Source: Streptomyces sp. NBC_01255
Lineage (GTDB): Bacteria; Actinomycetota; Actinomycetes; Streptomycetales; Streptomycetaceae
NCBI RefSeq assembly: GCF_036226445.1
Contig: NZ_CP108474.1
Location: forward strand, 2,728,001 to 2,792,000
DNA: 64,000 nucleotides
Reading direction: 5' to 3'
Made by a program: the position numbers and the translations under genes. Positions 57,973 through 64,000 of the stretch are shown one piece after another. The notes below the pieces were generated by a model that worked only from the letters and a program-made list of their open reading frames with translations, ran no database searches and was not told where the DNA came from. The stretch's first letter is position 1, and every line of letters starts with the position of its first letter.

Positions 57973-58365
57973 TCAGCAGTCGCGCAGTTCCGGCGACTGG
58001 TTGAGCAGCTGCCCCCGTACGGACGTGAAGCGGGCGAGCCGCTCGTCCACCGACGGGTCCAGCGGGAACACCGCCAGGCGGTGGCAGTTCTGGAAGGCGA
58101 GACGCACCCCGAAGTGCCGCTGCAGGGCGCCACGAATGGCATCGCTCGCGAGCGCGCGCAGCAGCTGACCACGTGCCTGCTCATTCGGCGGCGGCGTCTG
58201 GTTGTCGGCGAACTCTCCGCCGTCGACCTTCAGCTGAGCCACCAGAGAACTGATCATCTCCCATGCGTAGGGCAGGGAGGTCCGGACGCAGTCGACGAAG
58301 TCGGCTTCGTCGACCTCGCCTCGCTCGGCCTGTTCCAACAGTGCCGGTGAGACGTCGAGCGACAT
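57973..58365 (-). CDS. Conserved hypothetical protein (SCO5389-like)
   Basis: 130 residues, soluble and acidic. The pattern '[20 protein letters not shown]' to '[20 protein letters not shown]' matches the conserved protein beside nucS in Streptomyces, as I recall. ATG 58365 follows GAGGAGA. It is divergent from nucS. No enzymatic motif was recognised. Confidence 0.75.
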   Translation of the reverse strand: MSLDVSPALLEQAERGEVDEADFVDCVRTSLPYAWEMISSLVAQLKVDGGEFADNQTPPPNEQARGQLLRALASDAIRGALQRHFGVRLAFQNCHRLAVFPLDPSVDERLARFTSVRGQLLNQSPELRDC

Positions 58366-58593
58366 GGGTTCTCCTCTCGCGACCCCGCGGACGGGGTCTT
58401 GCGGGCAGGGGCGAAGGCCGGGCCGTGCGCCACGCAGCGTGCACGGACGACGACCTCCAGCTTCCACGGTAAGCGCGCAGACCTGGTCGCACCAGAAGAT
58501 TGGGAACACAACAGGCTGATAACCGACGGGTGTTCGGCTAAGGATGATGCCCGAATCGCGCGGAAGAGCGCCCGTCTTGTAGCGTTGCGGACC

Positions 58594-59265
58594 ATGCGTC
58601 TCGTCATTGCCCGTTGCTCCGTGGACTACGCGGGTCGGCTCACGGCCCACCTGCCCTCCGCGCCCCGTCTGATCCTGATCAAGGCCGATGGGAGCGTCTC
58701 GATCCACGCGGACGACCGGGCGTACAAACCGCTCAACTGGATGTCCCCGCCGTGCACGCTCAAGGAGGGTGCGGACGGCGACGCGGGCATCTGGACCGTG
58801 ATCAACAAAGCGGGCGAGAAACTGATCATCACGATGGAGGAAATCCTCCACGATTCCTCGCACGAGCTCGGTGTGGACCCCGGTCTCATCAAGGACGGCG
58901 TGGAGGCCCACCTCCAGGAGCTGCTCGCCGACCGCATCGAGATCCTCGGCGAGGGGTACACCCTGATCCGCCGCGAGTACCCGACGGCGATCGGCCCGGT
59001 CGACATCCTGTGCCGCGACGCGGACGGCGGGACGGTCGCGGTGGAGATCAAGCGGCGCGGTGAGATCGACGGCGTCGAGCAGCTGACCCGCTACCTGGAG
59101 CTGCTCAACCGCGATCCGCACCTGGCCCCCGTGAAGGGCGTCTTCGCGGCGCAGGAGATCAAGCCGCAGGCGAAGGTGCTCGCGACGGACCGCGGCATCG
59201 GCTGCGTGGTCCTCGACTACAACGCGATGCGCGGCATCGAGGACGACAAGCTCCGCCTCTTCTAG
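58594..59265 (+). CDS. nucS: Mismatch-specific endonuclease NucS/EndoMS
   Basis: 223 residues. The PD-(D/E)XK nuclease domain has D137, E151 and K153 ('GPVDILCRD', 'VAVEIKRRG'). The N-terminal DNA-binding and dimerisation domain contains '[10 protein letters not shown]'. The extreme C terminus 'DDKLRLF' is the sliding-clamp-binding motif of actinobacterial NucS. The enzyme cuts both strands at mismatches and provides mismatch repair in bacteria that lack MutS/MutL. The ATG at 58594 is 8 bases after TAGCGT, probably leaderless. Confidence 0.95.
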   Translation: MRLVIARCSVDYAGRLTAHLPSAPRLILIKADGSVSIHADDRAYKPLNWMSPPCTLKEGADGDAGIWTVINKAGEKLIITMEEILHDSSHELGVDPGLIKDGVEAHLQELLADRIEILGEGYTLIRREYPTAIGPVDILCRDADGGTVAVEIKRRGEIDGVEQLTRYLELLNRDPHLAPVKGVFAAQEIKPQAKVLATDRGIGCVVLDYNAMRGIEDDKLRLF

Positions 59266-59364
59266 AGCCCGGTACGAGCGGTCCGAAGCGGTACGAGTAC
59301 GGGGACGGCCCCGGGTGCGGCGAGCGCGCCCGGGGCCGTCCCCGTCTCCGTATCCGTACGCGGG

Positions 59365-62082
59365 TCAGGCGGTCGTCGTCTCCGAGGACGCGGGGCTGTC
59401 GGAGACCGACGGGCCGCCGCCGAGGGTCGCCGAGGCGGAGTTGCTCGGGGAGTTCTCCTCCGCCGGAGGACTGGTCGTCGGCGGCGGCGTGGTCGTCGGG
59501 GGCGTGGTCGTCGGCGGCGGGGTGGTCGTCGGGGGCGGCGTCGTCGTGGTCGGCGGGGCCGGCGTCGACGTCGTCGGACGCGGTCCGCCGGTGGTGGCCG
59601 ACGGGCTCGACGGCGGCCGGGTCGTGGTGGGGGCGGTGGTGCCCGACGGGCTGTCCGACGGAGACGGCGGCGGGGACGCCGGATCCGACGACGAACCCGG
59701 CGAGTCCGATGCGCTCGGGGAACCGGTGCTGCCCGGGCTCGTCGGCGCGTTCGACGGCGAGGTGCCGTCGGAGCCCGAGGGGCTCGGGGATCCGGAGTGC
59801 GTGGGCTCGCCCGTCTCGCCGGGGGCGCCGGTCTCGCCGCCCTCGCCCTCTTCGCCGTCGGCCGGTGGCTCGTCATCGTCGAGGCCGTCGTCGGTGCCGC
59901 CGCTGTCCTCGGTCGCCGTGCTGTCGGAGGTGACGCGGTTCGTGGCGGGGTCCTCGCCGTTGCCGGAGGTGGCGCCGAGGGTGACGACGGTGCCGAGGAC
60001 GGCCACCAGGAGCGCGCCCGCGCCGACGGCGGCGAGGTTGCGGCGGGCGCCGGTGAGGATGCCCCCCTTGAGGCCCGGGCGGCCGCCGCCCTGGACGGTG
60101 TCGGGGCGGGTGATGAGCGTCGGGCCCTCGTCGGCGAAGTCCGGGAACGCGGGAATCGCGGAGGCCGGGGGAACCGCCGGGCCCCGCACGGGACCGCCGG
60201 GCAGCGGGGCCGTGGGCGGCTCCGGCAGCGGGACCGGCGGCCGGGCGGTGGCGCGCCGCACGGCCGGCGTGCCGCGCGGCGGCGAGACGGGCTCCTCGGC
60301 GCGGGCCGCGACCGGGGTGCCGTGCTCTCCGGAGAGGTCGGCGACGAGGGCGAGCGCCCGGCGGCCGGCGACGGTGCCGCGCTTGTCGGCGAGCACCCCG
60401 CGCATCCCGATGGAGGCTTCCAGCTCGGCGCGGGCCCGCTCCAGGTTTCCGGCGCAGATCGCGAGGACGCCGAGCTCGTGGTGGAAGTACGCCTCCTCGG
60501 CGACGTCCCCGGTGAGCCGGGCGGCCTCCTGCCCGACGCGCAGGGCCCGCTCCCAGGCGCCCCAGTGCAGTCCGGCGGCGAAGGCGGGCGCGGCGGCGCG
60601 GGCGAGGAGGACGGCGGTGGCCCGGCGCTCTCCGTCGGTGCCGGCCTCGCTGCCGGGAACGAGCGCGGCCAGGGCGGCGAGGAGGGCGTCGGACTCGGCG
60701 GCGGCGCGTTCGGGCGTGACGGAGGGGTGACCGGCCCACCAGGCGTAGTGCTGGGCGGTGGCGTGGACGCGGTCGGCGGCCTCGTGCGCGTACCCGTGGG
60801 CGAGGAGCTGGGTCAGGACCCCGGCGGCGAGCCGGTAGCGGGTGCCGACCGGGGAGAGCAGCCCGCAGGCGACGAGCTCGCCGAGGGCGGCGTCGGCGTG
60901 GGTGTCGCCGACGAGGGCCGGCAGGTGGGCCTGATGCGGGACCTCGCCGCCGAGGGCCACGGCGAAGCGCAGGGCGGCCTGGGCGGAGCGGCTGAGGCGC
61001 GAGGCGAGCAGCGCGGCGGGGGCAGCGCCCTCGCCGAGGCTGGGCAGGGGTATCTCGCGGAGTTCGACGTCGGCGTCCTCGACGCCGTCGAACGCGGCGG
61101 CTGCGGCAACGGCGGCCGCCGCGGGGTCGGTCGGCCCGAAGGCCTCTTCGAGGGCGCCGAAGGCGTCGAACTCGGCCGGGGTGACGCGCAGCCGGTCGCG
61201 CTGGCGCAGCAGCGCCCCGGCCTGGACGAAGCGCAGGGGCAGTCCCTCGGACTCGAACCACAGGTCGCCGGCCCAGTTGGCCTCCTCGTCGGTGAGGGTG
61301 CGGCCGACGGCGCTCTCCAGGAGCTTGAGGGAGGCGCCGCGACCGAGGCCCGCGAGGGCGACCTCCTCGACGTGGGCGCCGGCCGAGGGGGCGGGCGCGT
61401 CGGGGGCGGCGGCGAGGAGGAAGGCGCACTCGGGGGCGGCGGCGAGGAGTTCGTCGAGGGCGGCGCCGCCGAACTCCAGGTCGTCGACCACGACGACGGC
61501 GCCGATGTCGCGGAGCCGGTCGAGGAGCTCGGGCCGGTCGGGCCGGTGGTTCGGGGCGTACCGGACGGTGGCGAACAGTTCGTGGAGGAGCTCGGTGGAC
61601 GTGCGGTGGTGGCCGGAGAGGCGGACGACGCCGTCGGGGGCGAGCTCCGCGCAGTCGGCGGCGACCGCGTCGAGGAGCGCGGTGCGGCCGGATCCGGCGG
61701 GGCCGGTCAGGCGGGCGGAGCGGCCGCGGGCGAGGATCTCGGCGAGCCGCTCGCGCTGCTCCTGGCGTTCGAGAAGGGGCAGCGCGGGGGCGGCGGGACC
61801 GGGCGGTACGGGCGGGGCCGCGGCGCGGGCGGCCTCGGCGCGCTCCTCGGGGGTGCGGCGGCGGGGGGCCGCGGGCGCCTGGCCCGGCGGGCAGGGTTCT
61901 ATCTCGCTGCCGTCGACGGGGTTGACGGTGAGGAGCAGCTCGCCGGAGACGAGCCGGACGACGCGGGCGCGCGCGGGGGCCGCGGGCGAGCGCTCGGGCA
62001 GGGCGGAGCCGAGCGCGGGGCGGGCGTCCTCGCCCTCGGTGTCGTGACCGTACTGCTCCGACCCAGGGTTGATCGGGTCCAT
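59365..62082 (-). CDS. Large ATPase-like membrane protein with helical repeats and Ser/Thr/Pro-rich extracytoplasmic tail
   Basis: About 905 residues. An N-terminal leader is followed near residues 110-240 by a STAND/LuxR-like P-loop domain: 'RLTGPAGSGRTALL' (Walker A with Arg where Lys is normal) and 'AVVVVDDLEF' (Walker B). Helical, TPR-like sequence extends to about 610. A transmembrane helix ('LAAVGAGALLVAVLGTVVTL') follows, and the last about 210 residues are Ser/Thr/Pro/Gly/Asp-rich with PPPTTT repeats and lie outside the membrane. ATG 62082 is taken as start, without a strong ribosome site. Conserved in Streptomyces beside nucS as I recall; function unknown, possibly a signalling scaffold. 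Confidence 0.75.
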   Translation of the reverse strand: MDPINPGSEQYGHDTEGEDARPALGSALPERSPAAPARARVVRLVSGELLLTVNPVDGSEIEPCPPGQAPAAPRRRTPEERAEAARAAAPPVPPGPAAPALPLLERQEQRERLAEILARGRSARLTGPAGSGRTALLDAVAADCAELAPDGVVRLSGHHRTSTELLHELFATVRYAPNHRPDRPELLDRLRDIGAVVVVDDLEFGGAALDELLAAAPECAFLLAAAPDAPAPSAGAHVEEVALAGLGRGASLKLLESAVGRTLTDEEANWAGDLWFESEGLPLRFVQAGALLRQRDRLRVTPAEFDAFGALEEAFGPTDPAAAAVAAAAAFDGVEDADVELREIPLPSLGEGAAPAALLASRLSRSAQAALRFAVALGGEVPHQAHLPALVGDTHADAALGELVACGLLSPVGTRYRLAAGVLTQLLAHGYAHEAADRVHATAQHYAWWAGHPSVTPERAAAESDALLAALAALVPGSEAGTDGERRATAVLLARAAAPAFAAGLHWGAWERALRVGQEAARLTGDVAEEAYFHHELGVLAICAGNLERARAELEASIGMRGVLADKRGTVAGRRALALVADLSGEHGTPVAARAEEPVSPPRGTPAVRRATARPPVPLPEPPTAPLPGGPVRGPAVPPASAIPAFPDFADEGPTLITRPDTVQGGGRPGLKGGILTGARRNLAAVGAGALLVAVLGTVVTLGATSGNGEDPATNRVTSDSTATEDSGGTDDGLDDDEPPADGEEGEGGETGAPGETGEPTHSGSPSPSGSDGTSPSNAPTSPGSTGSPSASDSPGSSSDPASPPPSPSDSPSGTTAPTTTRPPSSPSATTGGPRPTTSTPAPPTTTTPPPTTTPPPTTTPPTTTPPPTTSPPAEENSPSNSASATLGGGPSVSDSPASSETTTA

Positions 62083-62439
62083 GGTCCAAGCCCCCAAGAA
62101 GCGGTGTCAGGTGCCCGCCGGGTGGGTCCGTCAATGTGCAGGCGACCGAACCCTAGACCGTGGTCAGGCGCTCGGGAACAGCCGGGGTGCTCCGGAGACC
62201 AAGACGTCACGGTCTTGTGAGGATTGAGCGTGACGCCGGGTTCACACAGCTGCTTCACAGGGCCGTGTCCCCCCTGTCACCTGGGCCCGCCGGGTCCCAC
62301 CCGCACCGCATCACGCCCGCTGGTCCACCCGCACCGCGTCACACCCGCCGGTCACACCCGCGCCATGTCCGCCCGCCGGGTCCCGCCCGCGCCGCGTCAC
62401 ACCCGCCGGTCCCGCCCGCGCCGGTGACACCCGCCCCCC
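62083..62439. other. Intergenic region with a 28-29-bp tandem array
   Basis: 357 bases between the ATPase-like gene and the STAS gene, both on the minus strand. Most of the right half is the repeat array annotated below. The left part must hold the promoter of the ATPase-like gene. Frames crossing the array have no gene-like features. Confidence 0.55.
62293..62435. repeat. Five imperfect tandem copies of a 28-29-bp unit
   Basis: Units beginning GGTCCCACCCGC or close variants start at 62293, 62322, 62350, 62379 and 62408, with 28 or 29 bases each. The array starts 5 bases beyond the STAS stop on the minus strand. C-rich on this strand, it would be G-rich and structured in RNA read from the other. 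Confidence 0.75.
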
Positions 62440-62763
62440 TCACACCCGGGGCAGTGACTCCGCGGCGAGGCCGCCCTCGATGGCGAGGATGCGGTGGAGC
62501 CGGGTGGCCACGAGCAGCCGCTGCATCTGGGGCGGCACCCCGCGCAGCACGAGGCGCCGGCCGCAGCGGCCGGCCCTCCGGTGAGCGCCCATGATCACGC
62601 CGAGCCCGGTCGCGTCCCAGGAGTCGAGGCCGGTCAGGTCGAGCACCAGATCGCCGACTCCGTCGTCGACGGCCGAGTGCAGGACCGTACGGGCGTCCGC
62701 CGCGCTGCGGACGTCGAGGCGGCCCCCGACGACCAGCTCGACGTGGTCGCCCCTGATGTGCAT
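62440..62763 (-). CDS. STAS-domain anti-sigma-factor antagonist
   Basis: 107 residues, a single STAS domain of the SpoIIAA/RsbV type. The phosphorylation site region is 'LTGLDSWDATGLGVIMGAHR', with Ser/Thr available for a kinase-type anti-sigma factor. Unphosphorylated protein would bind the anti-sigma factor and free a sigma factor, as BldG does. The anti-sigma partner is not in the window. ATG 62763; it follows hbd on the same strand by 126 bases. Confidence 0.87.
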   Translation of the reverse strand: MHIRGDHVELVVGGRLDVRSAADARTVLHSAVDDGVGDLVLDLTGLDSWDATGLGVIMGAHRRAGRCGRRLVLRGVPPQMQRLLVATRLHRILAIEGGLAAESLPRV

Positions 62764-62889
62764 ATGCGCTCCCCGAGAGTGCTCCGTCTTCGCAACAACT
62801 GACTGCCGCAGCAGCAGAAGCGTTGCGCCTTGTCAGCGAACCGGTACCGAAATTCACCCCACGGAGTGAGGCGGGGTGGCGGGCCGGGC

Positions 62890-63738
62890 TCAGTGCTTGT
62901 AGAAGCCCTGCCCGCTCTTGCGCCCGATGTCACCCGCGTCCACCATCCGGCGCATCAGCTCCGGGGGTGCGAACTTCTCGTCCTGGGACTCGGTGTAGAT
63001 GTTGTTGGCCGCGTTCACCAGGATGTCGATGCCGGTGAGGTCGGCGGTGGCGAGCGGGCCCATGGCGTGGCCGAAGCCGAGCTTGCAGGCGATGTCGATG
63101 TCCTCGGCGGTGGCGACGCCCGACTCGTAGAGCTTGGCGGCCTCGACGACGAGGGCCGAGATGAGGCGGGTGGTGACGAAGCCGGCCACGTCGCGGTTGA
63201 CGACGATGCAGGTCTTGCCGACGGACTCGGCGAACTCCCGGGCGGCGGCCAGGGTGGCGTCGCTGGTCTTGTAGCCGCGGACCAGCTCGACGAGCTGCAT
63301 CATCGGGACCGGCGAGAAGAAGTGGACGCCGACGACGGCCTCGGGGCGCTCGGTGACCGCGGCGATCTTGGTGATCGGGATCGCGGAGGTGTTGGAGGCG
63401 AGGACGGCGCCGTCCTTGGCGATCTTGTCGAGCGAGCGGAAGATCTCGTGCTTGACGTCGAGGTTCTCGAAGACGGCCTCGACGACGATGTCGGCGTCGG
63501 CGACGGCCTCGAGGTCGGTGGTGGCGGTGATCCGGCCGAGGGCGGCCTCGGCGTCGGCGGCGCTCAGCTTGCCCTTCGCGACGAACCGGTCGTACGACGC
63601 CTTGATGCCGTCGGTGCCACGGGTCAGGGCGGCGTCGGTGACGTCACGCAGGACGACGTCCCAGCCCGCCTGTGCCGAGACCTGCGCGATGCCGGATCCC
63701 ATGAGTCCGGCCCCGATGACGGCGAGCTTCCTGGCCAC
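62890..63738 (-). CDS. hbd: 3-hydroxybutyryl-CoA dehydrogenase
   Basis: 282 residues. The Rossmann motif 'VIGAGLMGSGIAQVSAQAGW', 'SNTSAIPITK', the catalytic 'VGVHFFSPVPMMQLVELV' (His-Glu pair) and 'NRDVAGFVTTRL' identify the family. It converts 3-hydroxybutyryl-CoA and acetoacetyl-CoA with NAD(P), and would work with the thiolase at 44716-45918 in butyryl-CoA or hydroxybutyrate metabolism. ATG 63738 is the family start. Confidence 0.94.
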   Translation of the reverse strand: MARKLAVIGAGLMGSGIAQVSAQAGWDVVLRDVTDAALTRGTDGIKASYDRFVAKGKLSAADAEAALGRITATTDLEAVADADIVVEAVFENLDVKHEIFRSLDKIAKDGAVLASNTSAIPITKIAAVTERPEAVVGVHFFSPVPMMQLVELVRGYKTSDATLAAAREFAESVGKTCIVVNRDVAGFVTTRLISALVVEAAKLYESGVATAEDIDIACKLGFGHAMGPLATADLTGIDILVNAANNIYTESQDEKFAPPELMRRMVDAGDIGRKSGQGFYKH

Positions 63739-63877
63739 GATGTTCCACCCCTTAACGCCTGTTCACTTCTGACTCTCCGGCGGAGATTAGCGGTCGCGGG
63801 GCGCCATGTGACCGCTAAGTAATGCGCGTCACGCCCTCTTTGACGGACGTCACACTCACGACACCTCCTCCGCCCGC

Positions 63878-64000
63878 TCAGCCCTCGCGTACGGCGTACG
63901 TCAGGACCCTCTCGCTCAGCAGCTCCTCGATCTCGTCGAGGAGGACGAGGGCCTCGCGGGAGACGGTCGTCGCCTTGCGTCCCGCGGTCATCTCCCGGGT
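63878..64000 (-). CDS. C-terminal end of an unidentified gene (cut by window edge)
   Basis: On the minus strand a frame is open from the right end of the window to a TGA at 63878-63880. It encodes 40 residues, including 'KATTVSREALVLLDEIEELL' and ending 'YAVREG'. Codon use is typical. The frame is too short to identify; a small regulatory or hypothetical protein is likely, and an internal ATG at 63989-63991 could also be the start. Confidence 0.45.
   Translation of the reverse strand, partial: TREMTAGRKATTVSREALVLLDEIEELLSERVLTYAVREG

Noticed and set aside
59365-59600. Coding on the plus strand (Val/Gly-rich frame from 59315)
   Set aside because: It is the mirror of the Thr/Pro-rich tail of the minus-strand protein and has no ribosome site.
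62293-62435. CRISPR array
   Set aside because: Units are contiguous and degenerate, with no spacers between conserved repeats.

Overview
The window is a chromosomal segment of a Streptomyces (high-GC actinomycete). The evidence is the very high GC content, GTG/ATG starts with short overlaps, many genes whose start codon lies 6-8 bases after a TAnnnT -10 box (leaderless), and several markers of the genus: the polarity coiled-coil proteins Scy and FilP, the CslA/GlxA/GH6 glycan set, DUF6230/DUF6114 proteins and an actinobacterial NucS. From memory, much of the gene order (pfkA-pta-ackA-pyk, DUF6230/6114, ybbN-like, icmA, MarR, meaB, thiolase, mce, scy, filP, ABC pairs, nucS, hbd) runs in parallel with S. 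coelicolor from about SCO5426 down to SCO5385. Genes that depart from that backbone are probably accessory.

Layout. 1-1900: end of a CitB/DcuR-like response regulator, an XRE-type regulator and a tyrosine phosphatase. 1883-7330: a five-gene minus-strand run (clavaminate-synthase-like dioxygenase, TauE/SafE permease, FMN alpha-hydroxy-acid oxidase, PLP aminotransferase, BenE-like permease). It has two TTA codons and an AT-rich leader and looks like an accessory small-molecule operon. 7759-15911: a membrane-anchored HTH protein, then the central-carbon block pfkA <> pta-ackA-pyk. 15990-20298: secreted and membrane DUF proteins and a YbbN-like thioredoxin/TPR protein. 20620-24018: TetR, a PPOX protein and a large TnpB with a candidate omega RNA. 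24015-30327: icmA, DUF3817, MarR, MFS, an ArsR-like regulator and a GH6 lipoprotein. 30340-34119: glxA and cslA. 34210-36316: a TetR/DUF4166/SRPBCC operon behind two copies of one operator. 36471-39514: a thiamine-binding-protein gene and a decayed second copy of its 3' part, flanking a methyltransferase/GntR/small-ORF islet. 39665-43646: a canonical TnpB, three AIM24 paralogues and a MarR regulator. 43709-46509: meaB, thiolase, mce. 46723-56263: scy, filP and two ABC transporter pairs. 56300-64000: a zinc-ribbon protein, an LLM oxidoreductase, an SCO5389-like protein, nucS, a large ATPase-like membrane protein, a STAS protein, hbd and one cut-off gene.

Three functional themes stand out. Acyl-CoA metabolism: icmA, meaB, mce, thiolase and hbd, with pta-ackA-pyk-pfkA, cover acetyl-, acetoacetyl/3-hydroxybutyryl- and (iso)butyryl/methylmalonyl-CoA interconversion. 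Tip growth: cslA-glxA-GH6 lie about 13-20 kb from scy-filP, which act at the same cellular site. Accessory or mobile DNA: two TnpB genes without TnpA, the islet in the thiamine-binding gene, and the TTA-bearing dioxygenase operon. The dioxygenase operon is the best candidate for an undescribed pathway. No rRNA, tRNA or CRISPR array was seen.
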